This document shows, in pieces, positions 1-12,600 of a stretch of 64,000 bases of DNA (positions are counted from its first letter, which is position 1; each line of letters starts with the position of its first letter). Position numbers and translations under genes: made by a program. Origin of the DNA: Acanthochromis polyacanthus (Eukaryota > Chordata > Actinopteri > Pomacentridae); NCBI RefSeq assembly GCF_021347895.1, contig NC_067135.1, positions 25,662,441-25,726,440 of the forward strand, in the 5' to 3' direction. A model generated the notes under the pieces. That model was not told the DNA's origin and made no database searches. It saw nothing but the letters and a program-made list of their open reading frames with translations.

Positions 1-190
1 TTTCAGGTTTTTATTTGTTTAAAAAAAAGTTTAAAATATCCAATAAATTTCATTCCACTTCACGATTGTGTCCCACTTCTTGTTGATTCTTGACAAAAAA
101 TTAAAATTTTATATCTTTATGTTTGAAGCCTGAAATGTGGCGAAAGGTTGAAAAGTTCAAGGGGGCCGAATACTTTCACAAGGCACTGTA
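1..190 (-). mobile_element. Right end of a Tc1/mariner element
   Basis: Matches nearly base for base the right terminal region of the Tc1 element at 62.12-62.37 kb, ending with gccgaatactttcacaagg and cactgTA. Only the terminal part lies inside the window. Confidence 0.85.
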
Positions 191-382
191 AAAACATTTG
201 AACCATTTCATCAAGTTCCTGCAGTGGAAAGCTTCCTAATAAGATACTTAAAGAATACAAACTAGTTTAGAAGCCATTGGAACCTTAAGATGTTGCATTC
301 TTTACCACATGTAATGATGAACTCTGCGTCATTCATTTAGTGACTGACTCCTGTTTTAAATGTGCTTCTTGTTCAGTTTCAG
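191..382 (+). other. Intron sequence upstream of the Ig exon
   Basis: AT-rich spacer between the Tc1 end and the Ig exon. It supplies the branch/acceptor region; nothing else recognised. Confidence 0.5.
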
Positions 383-667
383 GTGCTGTTCCTCAACCTG
401 TCACCACTTTAGCAGGGCTTGATGGAAAGGGAGGAGTGGAGTTACAGTGTGAGTCTGCAGGCTGGTATCCAGAGCCTGAGGTGTTGTGGCTGGACGGTGA
501 TGGAAACCTCCTCTCTGCTGGACCTACAGAGACAGTCAGAGGTCCTGATGACCTCTATACTGTCAGCAGCAGAGTGACTGTGGAGAAGAAACACAGCAAC
601 AACTTCACCTGCAGAGTCCAGCAGAAAAAGATCAACCAGAGCAGAGAGACAGAGATCCATGTTCCAG
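383..667 (+). CDS. Exon: butyrophilin-like IgC-type domain
   Basis: 285 nt, phase 1 to phase 1, acceptor ttcag and donor ggta. It encodes one Ig domain with the family hallmark CESAGWYPEPEVLWLDG and the second Cys in FTCRVQQ, giving a canonical disulfide pair. Two N-x-S/T sites are present (NNFT, NQS). Teleost butyrophilin-like proteins carry this C-type domain just outside the membrane; the missing IgV exon is expected upstream of the window. Confidence 0.9.
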
Positions 668-3600
668 GTAGTTTGTATTCAACTTGACAAACTCCACAGT
701 TCAGCTGATATCAAATGCCAACGTATTCCATGTTTTATTTTTTCAGATGATTTCTTTAAGGTCCAGTCCAGTAACACCTCCACCATAGTTGGTTTGGCTG
801 TTTCTATCATCGTGTTATTTCTAGCAGTTGTTCTTTTTGTTCGCACACAAAGACAAAAAAGTAAGTCACATTAATAAAAAACTCCTGAACATTACCAAGT
901 ACTGAGGTTTTAATGTAAACCCTGACATGAGAGGTTTCATTTTAATATATACAACTGTCTGGATTGCTGTCATTTCTATGTTTAAATACTGATGATTTTA
1001 TTTTTCTCAAAGGGAAAATGAAAACTTTGGTAAATGAAAAGCAAGAAGAACTTGAACTAGTAAGTACAGAAACAGAAGTTTGACTGCTGGTAGATGAAGA
1101 AAGACACCAAGATCAGGAGATGACAGAAAGTAAAGTCAAGTTTGATGTAAACAAACAATTATGGAATAAAGGAAGAAGGTTTGTGTCTCTAAAGCAGATC
1201 AGATGTCAGTATTCAAGCTCTGACAGGAAGACAAGTAAAGAATGTGGACAGTGGAGAAGAAAAACCAGATGTAGTTTATCAATGAACAGAGAAAGTGGTT
1301 CAGTACAGAAACGGAGAAGAACAACAGCTTTAGCAAACTTCAGTGGAGATAAAAGAAAGTTGTGTGTTCATTTGTCAGTTCAGGTGAACTCTCTGAACCC
1401 CAGAAGCTGTTGGTGCAAACAATAGTTTATGAGTATAAAGTTCATGGCTGATCTGTCCAGGGTGTCCCCTGCCTTCGCCCGAGTCAGCTGAGATAGGCTT
1501 CAGCATCCCCCACGACCCTAGTGAGGATAAAGCGGTGTATAGAGAATGGATGGATGGAAGTTCATGGTCTAGTTGTGTTACTGCCACCATCAGGAAGAAA
1601 ACACAAACTATCACCTGCTGCTGAGAGACCATTGGTCAGGATGGTCAAGAGTCAAGCAAGAATCATCAGAAAGCAGGTGTGAATGAATGAGAAGCTGCTG
1701 GAACACAGCTGTCAGTGTCCACAGGGTTTGACATCAACATGAGCTGAGAGGATCCATGAAGAAGGAAGTTCTTCCTCTAGAAGCAGAACCTTAAAGCTCC
1801 ACTCAAGTCTGCTGCTGATCACATGGACAAAGAAAAGACCTTCTGGAGGAAAGTTCTGTGGTCAGATGGAAGAAAAACTGAGCATAAATATCTTTGGAGG
1901 AGAGAAGATGAGGCCTTTAACCCCAAGAACACCAGACCTACCATCCAGCATGGTGGTGGCAGTATCATGCTCTGTGGAACTGGAGCTATACACAAAGTAA
2001 ACAGAATAATGAAGAAGGAGGATCATCTCCACATTATTCAGGAAAACCTAAAATCAGCACCAGAAGGTTGATCTTGGACACAATTGGATGTTTCAATGAG
2101 CTTAAACACACATCAGACGTGGTAAAGAAATGGTTCAATCAGAATAGAATGAAGGTTCTAGACTGGTCTCCCCAAAGTCCTGACTTAAACCTCAAAAACT
2201 TGAAAGAGCCACAAAATGAACTTGAAGAGATGAAGACACAAGTCAGCAACAGGATTTTCATCCAGGAGACCAGGATACTGAGAGGATACACTTACACTTA
2301 CCTTCGTAAAGTAACTGAGTAAACCCTGTTTTTTTCTGAAATATCAATGAAGGTTCAATAACTCTGACTTCACCTGCATAAACAGAAAAATCACCTGCAT
2401 TTGATGAATGCTGATGTTAGCTTTAGATGCTCCCTGGAAGGACTGTTGGAAATTAGCCTATTCTACAATTAAACAAGCCAACAGAAGATGTGTAAGGCTA
2501 TTTCCGCCCAGTTCTTTTGATGGAGTAGTCAGGAGACTTCTTAGAATGAAAGGTATTTATTACAGCAAAATTGAATGTGCAATACAGAGCTCTGGGCCTG
2601 AATCCTCTGTCCCTAACCAACAATAAGTGTTCAGTCAGTTCGGATGGAATCAGACTGCTACCTGTTCCTGGCCCAGTCTTCTTATACTCCAACAGTGTAG
2701 ATAGCTATCTAGGCTGGCCGCCCCCTCCAGTGCTGTGCTGGTCCGCTCTCCTTTGTTACAACAGATGTTTTGTCATTATCGCTCTCGTAGGAATCATTCA
2801 CTCCTGCAAAGCAAGATGAGAGACTGCACACACAACAAGCTCATGTTCTTTTCTGATTACAGCTTACGTCAAAAACTGTCTGTACTTTGATTATCAATCA
2901 CCTTATGTCTTGATCATCCTTGCATTCAATCACATGAGTAATAGGTAAAATAAAGAAAAAGCTCCTTCTTATCGATTCCAGAATTCATGTCATGTGTACC
3001 TGTGCTTCAATACATAATCTGTCTCTTTGTTGTGTCTCCAGTTACAGAAGAAGCTCGAGGAAAATGAGAAGAAGTGGACGGAGACTGAAAGAGAACTGAG
3101 GATAGAGCACACTAAGGTTTGTCTGCTGTCATCTCTCTTCTATTTCTTTTCATATGAAACTGATTTGTTGATGCAATCAAGAAAACTTCAACTATGCATA
3201 TCAAAAATAATTAGAAACATGAAATAATTGAGACTAAACTCAGGTTCCACTGCAGCAAAGTTTAAACTGATCCCATTTCCTCGTGTGTTAATGTGTTACT
3301 GACCAGCCTGTATTATATTATATTATATGATATTATATGATATTATATGATATTATATTATATTATATTATATTATATTATATTATATGGGCGGCTGTGC
3401 CTCAGGTGGTGGAGAGGGTCGTCCAATGATGGAAGGGTCGGCGGTTCAATTCCCATTCTGACCTCGTCATGTGCTGTTGTGTCCTTGGGCAAGACACTTT
3501 ACCCGCCTTGCCTCCAGTGCTGCTCTCACACTGGTGTATGAATGCTGGTGGTGGTCGGAGGGGCCGTAGGCGTGGATTGGCAGCCACGCTTCCATCAGTC

Positions 3601-6600
3601 TGCCCCAGGGCAGCTGTGGCTACAAATGTAGCTTACCACCACCAGAGTGAGAATGTGTGAGTGAATGAATAATGGATCCATAGTGAAGCGCTTTGAGTGC
3701 CCAGAAAAGCGCGATATAAATCTATTCCATTATTATCCTGTTATTCTAAGACTTACAGACATTTAACTTGATCCAAACCTTGTTGAATTACCATAATTAG
3801 TTTTAAGTCACATCTTTCAGTGAAAAATTCTGTTACACTGAAATCTTTTGTGTTCAGTGACTCAGAGACATGAAATTTATTGTACACAATCTGTTTTGAT
3901 TGGTGATCATATTTTATTCTTTTAAGGAAATCTTTATTGTTGTATAAGATCCCTTTGAAGAATCCCACTTTGAGGTGTTCATTTGTCAGTTCAGGTGAAC
4001 TCTCTGAACCCCAGAAGCTGTTGGTGCAAACAATAGTTTGAGTATAAAGTTCATGGTCCAGTTGTGTTACTGCCACCATCAGGAAGAAAACACAAACTAT
4101 CACCTGCTGCTGAGAGACCATTGGTCAGGATGGTCAAGAGTCAAGCAAGAATCATCAGAAAGCAGGTGTGAATGAATGAGAAGCTGCTGGAACACAGCTG
4201 TCAGTGTCCACAGGGTTTGACATCAACATGAGCTGAGAGGATCCATGAAGAAGGAAGTTCTTCCTCTAGAAGCAGAACCTTAAAGCTCCACCAAGTCTGC
4301 TGCTGATCACATGGACAAAGAAAAGACCTTCTGGAGGAAAGTTCTGTGGTGAGATGGAAGAAAAACTGAGCATAAATATGTTTGGAGGAGAGAAGATGAG
4401 GCCTTTAACCCCAAGAACACCAGACCTACCATCCAGCATGGTGGTGGCAGTATCATGCTCTGTGGAACTGGAGCTTTACACAAAGTAAACAGAATAATGA
4501 AGAAGGAGGATCATCTCCACATTATTCAGGAAAACCTAAAATCAGCACCAGAAGGTTGATCTTGGACACAGTTGGATGTTCCAATGAGCTTAAACACACA
4601 TCAGACGTGGTAAAGAAATGGTTCAATCAGAATAGAATGAAGGTTCTAGACTGGTCTCCCCAAAGTCCTGACTTAAACCTCAAAAACTTGAAAGAGCCAC
4701 AAACTGAACTTGAAGAGTTGAAGACACAAGTCAGCAACAGGATTTTCATCCAGGAGACCAGGATACTGAGAGGATACACTTACAGTTTACAGCAGAAGTG
4801 AGAACAAAACTGTGTAAATCATTTAAATGTCAAATCATTCACAACTGAATCACTGCACAGTAACTGCATCACTTCTAAGATGGACAATCGGGTGTTTTCT
4901 GTTATATAAACCTAAAAACCATCAGTGTGACACCTTAAAATCAGAACATGTCTTTCTTCACCTGCAGCTGGAGGAAAAAAGTTCAGAAACCAACAATCAG
5001 CTCCAGCAGGAGAAAGAGGAAAAGAAGAACGCTGAGAATGAGGTGAAGACCCTGAAGAATGAGCTGGAAGAGGTAAAACTAATGTTCATGATCTTCGTAA
5101 AGTAACTGAATAAACTGTTTTTTTCTGAAATATTAATGAAGGTTCAATAACTCTGACTTCACCTGCATAAACAGAAAAATCACCTGCATTTGATGAATGC
5201 TGATGTTAGTTTTAGATCCTCCCTGGAAGGACTGTTGGAAATCAGCCTATTCTACAATTAAACAAGCCAACAGAAGATGTGTAAGGCTATTTCCGCCCAG
5301 TTCTTTTGATGGAGTAGCAACAAGCCCTCAAACTCATACGACCACACAGGTCGTATGTAACGTGTCCCTGAATACGACCCATGAGAGCGTATTTACGTTA
5401 GCATCCCTACAGGGGATAGGAAGGCATTACAGGATTTAATTCGCGAAATGGCTTTTTCCTCGCGAAACGGCTTTTCCCTCACTTTTGCAAGATGGGTTTC
5501 GGGTTAGGGTTAGTGTTGGGTCAAAGTTTGTTCATGGTGACCTTTCAGCTGAGACACCAGAGTGTTGATATTTACTCAACCGCTAGAGGTCGTTTAACTT
5601 CAAAACATAACACTCGGTCGTAATATGGGCGTGTACAGACAACCTATGTGGTCATTTTTTCAATGAGGACAGTCTCTGGAGTAGTCAGGAGACTTCTTCT
5701 TAGAATGAAAGGTATTTATTACAGCAAAATTGAATGTGCAATACAGAGCTCTGGGCCTGAATCCTCTGTCCTTAACCAACAATAAGTGTTCAGTCAGTTC
5801 GGATGGAATCAGACTGCTACCTGTTCCTGGCCCAGTCTTCTTATACTCCAACAGTGTAGATAGCTATCTAGGCTGGCCGCCCCCTCCAGTGCTGTGCTGG
5901 TCCGCTCTCCTTTGTTACAACAGATGTTTTGTCATTATCGCTCTCGTAGGAATCATTCACTCCTGCAAAGCAAGATGAGAGACTGCACACACAACAAGCT
6001 CATGTTCTTTTCTGATTACAGCTTACGTCAAAAACTGTCTGTACTTTGATTATCAATCACCTTATGTCTTGATCATCCTTGCATTCAATCACATGAGTAA
6101 TAAGTAAAATAAAGAAAAAGCTCCTTCTTATCGATTCTGGACTTTTCTACTCTCTGTTTCATTACAGTCACACCGTGGTAATGATGCTCTTGACCTTCCT
6201 ATTCCTCAGAACCAATACAACTCTTTAATATGCACTCTTAGCAAATTATAAAACACACCATTCCCCACAGGAGAGTTCTTAGTAAATGTAAAGTTTGATC
6301 TACTGTAGATTCTAACAGTTATAGTTTAACAGCAGAAATTACAACACAACTGTTTAAAATCACTTAAATGTCAAATCATCCACAACTGAATCACTGCACA
6401 GTAACTGCATCACTTCTAAGATGAACAGTCGGGTGTTTTGTGTTCTGTAAAATTAAAAACTTTCAGTCTCACACCTGAAAATCACAACATGTGTTTCTTT
6501 AACTGCAGCTGAAAAGAAATCATTCAGAAACCATCAATCAGCTCCAGCAGGAGATACAGATAAATGAAAAGGCTGAAAGTGACATGAAGACCCTGAACAG

Positions 6601-9600
6601 CCGTCTGGAAGAGGTAAAACTCACCATCAATGTCTTTTTAAATCAAATAAGTGACACTTTCACTGAAGCTTCTCAACGTGATGTAAAATAATGTTAGTAA
6701 AATATATGAAATGATGTTAACTTTAAACAGAAACGATGAGTTGAACTGTTTGAACGAGACACAAAATGTACTTGAAGAGATGAAGACACAAGTCAGTAAC
6801 AGGATTTTCATCCAGGAGACCAGGGTTCTTATTCATATGGGACGCTTATTTTTAGTCTTCCATTTCATTTTCACTCTCTATTTTTTTTACATTTCAGTCA
6901 CCAAAACTCTGCGGATAGATTTAGGAAATTGATCAGAATTAAAATATGACCTTTTTGCAACATGTTTGGTCACTTTCCTGCTTTTTCAGCAGAATGACAA
7001 GTACATCTCGTATGTTTGATTTCAGGCTGATAATGAGCAATGATAAACCAATTAAAGAAATGCAGAATATCTGTTGATTAGAAACACATTAGTGACAATC
7101 AAACATGTAGTTTAGTTAAATATGAACATCAATGCTGAGAGACAGAGTTACCTGAATTAAAATCAGGTGATAAGTGAATGTTCCAAGCAGCTGGTTCAGA
7201 GGAGAACTTACTCACCATCTAAAGCTACAGAAACAGAGATTTAAGCAGAACTCAGCTATGTTACATGAACATGCTTTTAATGAGTCTCCAACCAACCAGA
7301 AGTCAAACATTAATGTACAGATGAGTTCAGATATAAGTACTGATTTTTTCTCTCTCTTCTTTCCAGCTCCAAGATGAGAAGCTGAAGTGGACGGAGACTG
7401 AGAGAAAACTGAAGAAATTCATCCTGAACATGATGCAGGAGGTTCATATTTTCTCTCAAATCATTGATCTGCTCTCATCTCTCTTCTCTTCTCTTATAAT
7501 ACTGGTTTGTTGTTGAGACCAATACAACTTCAAATATCCAGAAGAACAAGACAACTGTTTTCAGATTCAGTTCCACTGTGATCTCTAATTCTGATTTGAT
7601 TTTTCATGTTTGGTTAACCCTTTAAGCTTCAGTCAATTCCAGCCGTTTTCAGTACAAAAAAATCGCTAATATTCTATTTTTAAATTAAAAAAATGACGAA
7701 AAATACAGGGAATATTGGACGCACATTGCGAGGTGCTTTTCCTTGAAAACAACCGATTCGTGGATTTTATACCGACTTCAGGACATGTTTTGAACAAAAT
7801 AGTTTACTGGCTTGTGTTGTCTGGATGTAAAAGGTTGGATTATGGCCGTTTTTTGTGGAATCTTTTTCTCTGTGTGTAATAATGAACCCGGAAATGTGAG
7901 TCGCGCTGTGTGCGTTGAAGCCGTGGATAGAGAACGGATGGATGAATATTTGTTTTTGTCGGACAAATGTGTTTTTCTCACCCGCTGTGGTAATCACATC
8001 TGAAAGTGGTTTATACCGGCGGATTCATGAGAATCTAAGCTTTCCATCGGCGTATAGTGTTTGTATAATCGGGTTTGCAGCCGTCGGACATTCTTGAAAT
8101 TCCTATGCAAATTAGTAGGTGTACCGCCGGCGGTACACCTACGACGCACTGAAGCGTAAAGGGTTAAGAAATAAAACCACTTCCCAGACAAAATGGAACA
8201 GGTTTTAAATCAGTTCCTTCAAAGGTGAACATTCTTCTTTAAAGTTAGAAACTGAAGCCGAACAAATGTTTTGTTTTGTTTTTTTTTCAGTTGGATGGAA
8301 CGAACGCTCAGCATTGGCAGGTGAGACATGAAAATAGGAATCAACTGGAAGAGGTGAATGTCACCATCAAAACCTTTTTCAATCAATGACTGATATGTCT
8401 ACTGAACTCACTGTGATGTAAAGTTCTAGCAAGGAAAGTTAACTAGTTCACTGTTTATCAGATTAATGAAACTTTGAAATGCTAAATTCATGGTGTTGGA
8501 GAACTACGTTATGATTTCACTCGTTACTAATAAATGGGGCACCACCTTACTTATGTAAGGAAATTAATTAATTACATTAATAAAAATGAATATTAATAAA
8601 AATTTTGATCAATCTCATATCTTAATGGTTTGAATCCTCGTTAAAGGGACCACATTCTTACACAAGAAACACTCAAAACTGTAATTTGGTCTAAGATGAA
8701 GCATTTATTGATTATTCTATTAAAATAAACAAGTGAGATCCTATTTACAGTGCCTATATAATGTGTGTGTATGTGCGTGCACGTCTACATGTGTGTGTGC
8801 GTGCGTGCGGGTGTGTGTGTCTGTGGAATGTGTGGGTGTGCGTGTGGTGAGAGGTTTGTGTGTGTGTTCAAATTAGCATAGTATGGTGAGAGAAGAGCCA
8901 GATCGCTACCCTGACTAGATAACGGTAATTTGGACAGAAATTAATGATTTGTAAACGAATAAACGGCGGATTTAAATAAACACGCAGTTAGTTCATCAAA
9001 CCCCTGATCGGGCAGAGACCTCAGCTGGTTCTTACTGTCGTGAACCGTCATATGCTGGGACGCAGCAATCGCAGATAGATGACTCCTCACAGCGGCCGGG
9101 ATGGCTTTGCTTCCCAGGCGCTGTGTGTCACGGTGGAGAAGGTGGTAATCGTCCTGCATAAGGAGATCGGTTCCGCCCAAATGGACCTGGTCCAGCAGGT
9201 CTCCGGAGGTCACAGCTGAATGGCGCCGGGGTTTAATGCCGCTTGATTTAAAAATGATGGCTCTCAGGCTTTACAGGCATTAGCCGAGTGGAAAAACAGG
9301 AAGCTTGATGTAAAGCCGCCAAATTAAGAGAAGGAAATGCTGGTGCTGAATCTGTTCTTCAGATTAAAACGAATAAAATTCTGCTTAAGAAATGAGCGAA
9401 AATGTCTACTTAAGTTACAAAAATATTAAAAGATAAATAGTTAAACTTCGATGATGAAGGAACTTCAAAAAAAAAAGGAAAAAGCGCGCTTTAAATAGAA
9501 AATAAAGGGAAACCCTGACATGGGTCCCAGAGACGGAAGGAGAGGGTAAGAGCGTAAGAGACAGAGGTGGGGGGCAGAAGCTGAATTTAAGGGTCAGAAG

Positions 9601-12600
9601 CCTCTGAGGGCCGGACCAAGGAACTTTCGGCGGGAGTTGCCTCGCGACAGCAGTTCCTTTGTTCTCACAGAGAAAGGAAATGATCCAAAATGGATAAAGA
9701 GTATGTGACGTTATAACGGTAAACGATCTGTCTATCTCTCCACCATACTTCAGTTGTGTGAAAGAGAAACGTGTAGAATCATGTGAATTATTTCATTCAT
9801 AACTATATGTTTATGACATTAAAATTATATATATCACAGTGAAAATATAACAAGTCATGCATGTGGTAACAAGTAAATACAAATTTCACCTTTCAACCTA
9901 AATAGAAAGTAAATTCAGAGGTTAATAACAGAATTCATTCCAAATCATAGTATCCTGGGGAAGGAATTGAATTAAACCGGCATTTTGATATCTGGAGTTC
10001 GGGAATAGATAGAATCGTCATTTTTAAATATGCGACAGACAAAGGATTTTCAGTAACTTTGGTAAACCTGAAACTTAACAATACATCTAAGAAATATGAA
10101 TTTTTGAAGAAGTCCTTTGTTCCAGCTCAGAAAGTGTCTCTCTCTGTTCCTGTCTCCCCTGTGCTCCTCCAAGTCGTAAAAGTTTTATGGCTTGTTATCT
10201 GATCTGTGGAATGTAGAGAGGTCTTCGACTGAGGGTCTCCTAAAGCTGAAAAGGGATTTTAGCATGAAAGTTCATTAACAAGACATCCATAGCATATAAT
10301 TGAGAATCCTTGTCCATCAGAAAGGTTCTTCCAGGTGTAGAAATGGTTACAGGAGCTCCATCCTCAAGTGAAAGATCTGAATGTCCTTTTCCTGTGAATA
10401 AAACACAGAAATACACTGTCCCCAGCTTTCCTCCAGGAATGGGGGAACGGAGTTCAGCATTGGAGAGAAAGTGCTTGTCTGAGTTTGATCCTAGGCCTTT
10501 AGAAAATTCTTACAATGGAAACTATTAAGAATCAGAATCAGAGAATTTATTGTCATTGCAAACTTTAGTATACAACGAAATTACATTTGAGCTGCCCTGC
10601 CAATGGCAACTCCGGCTGCTGCTCTGTGCAGCGCGCCACCTGTATGTAGGAAATGAGAAAAAAAAGAAAAGAAGAGACATTTGGTGAGGGTGGCCGAGGG
10701 TAAAATGAAAAAAAAAAGGTTCATTAAACAAAATGAAGCCTCCAAGGTTGGGAAAATTCAATTTGAGAAGGAACCTGAAAAAAACAAACCCGCAACAGAC
10801 AAAGCATAACACTAGACAAGGTTAACTGGGGTAAGGGTGAAGGGTAATGGGACGGGGAGCTCAGTTCAGTAGTCAGTCACTCATCCAGCTGCTGCGCCAT
10901 GGGGGCGCGCTGCATGCATGGGATTCCAACCCCTGTGCGTTGCTGTTGGGAAGCTGCTGGTGGCGGCCGTGGATGGGGGGAATGGGCTTGTGTGTGCGAA
11001 TGTGAGTCCAAGTGTGTGTGTGAGCGTTGGCCAGTCTCCTTCCGTCCCAGACCCCCCCGATGTCTCAGTTCGGGTGGAAGCGATAACACGGCAGGTTGCC
11101 ATGGAGACGTCCTCGGGTGGGCCAGACAGAAGTCAACAGGTGTCGTTGGGAGAATGCAGGGGGGTTTAGGAAAGCAATCTCTTGGCCGTGGAAGCTTCCA
11201 GAGGAGTTTGTTATTATTCCAGGGGCGCCGAATTGTTATCAGTATCCTTTTGTTTAGTCGAAGTAGAGGAGCATTTTCCCTCTCCCTCTGGCCGCTCTCA
11301 ACTGTCAGACGTCGGCTGTGGCTAAACGCATCCCGATGGCATCCACTGAAATCAACAGACACACCAAGCAAATTGTCTATCTTACGTTTGAGTTCGTCAA
11401 TCCGATCACCGACAGCCTTGATCCGTTCGTTTGCAGGGGTCAGCAGAGTTTGGACATCATTTTTCTCTGCGGTCCTCCTAATCTTCCAGAAGCTCAGGCC
11501 CGCAATCAAGCCAATTGTCAGCAGACCTGTCATCAAAAATCCGAATATGTAGACATCTTTAACGTCCTCCACAGATAAGGGTGCCAGGCACATGATCCCT
11601 CGCCACTTCCCCTACAAATCGATCACATAGCCCGAGGCAAAACTCCCATCTGGGCAGGTGGGTTCCCCTAAACCCGTGCTCTTTGTCCCGACAATCTTGT
11701 CAATCGCGTTGAGAGACCAGCTAATCAATTCCATGATCAGTGTTTCGAAGGTCCAGTGCCAATAGATCACTTCAAGACAGACGGACAAGACGAGACAAAG
11801 TATGCAGCAAGCAGAAAACATAAGGGTGTAGGGGGAGAAAGAGCACAGAGAAAGACGGAGAGAAGAAAAGTGCGACCGCCTCCTTCAAGGAGCAAGGGCA
11901 GAAGACACTGAAACTGACTGGTGTCTATGAACTGAGTTACATTTGAGCATAAATCTAAATGATCTTGAACACAGAATAAACTTCAACAGTCCAGTTTGTT
12001 CACTGTTACTTTCTGCTATAAACCACTAAAGAAACATCAACATCCATCAGTCTGAAAGTCAAATAATGTGACAAACACACAGAAGAAGTCACCATCTAAA
12101 GCTACAGAAACAGAGATTTAAGCAGAACTCAGCTATGTTACATGAACATGCTTTTAATGAGTCTCCAGACATTAATGTCATGTACAGATGTGTTCAGATA
12201 AATATAAGCTATAATCATGTCTAACATCTCATCTCTGTTCATGTCTCTCAGTTAAAGGAGCCAAAATTGAAGGAGCAGGAGGAGCAGAGGAGGAAGGAGG
12301 CTGAGATTACAATACAGAGACTGAAAGAGGAGCTGGACATGAAGAAAACTGAGGTTAAATAAACATTTATAAACTATCATCACTAAAATATCAGGTCCAG
12401 ATGGAGTGGAGAAAAATCAGACATCTCAACCTTCTGGTTGTTCTTCCAGGTTAAAAACAAACAAACTGAGCTGCAAAGTCTCCAGGAGGAGAAGAAGAAG
12501 ATTCAGGATGATCTGCAGAACCTAATTAAAGACCTGAACACCAAGATTACAGAGGTTTATTTATTTGTCTTCATTCATCTGTATTTATAAAGAAACCTGA

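Noticed and set aside
2571..2819. 82-codon ORF duplicated identically at 5730-5978
   Set aside because: Both copies sit in the duplicated LTR-like insertion; shared sequence is explained by duplication, with no start context or domain.
5500..5520. Telomere-like gggttagggtta
   Set aside because: Two units only, inside an 8-bp-TSD transposon. The taacca array at 41.64-41.69 kb is likewise within a MITE, so no internal telomere.
10899..11552. 217-codon + strand ORF
   Set aside because: Overlaps the - strand membrane-protein frame, which has leader, helix and coil; the + reading has no recognisable feature.
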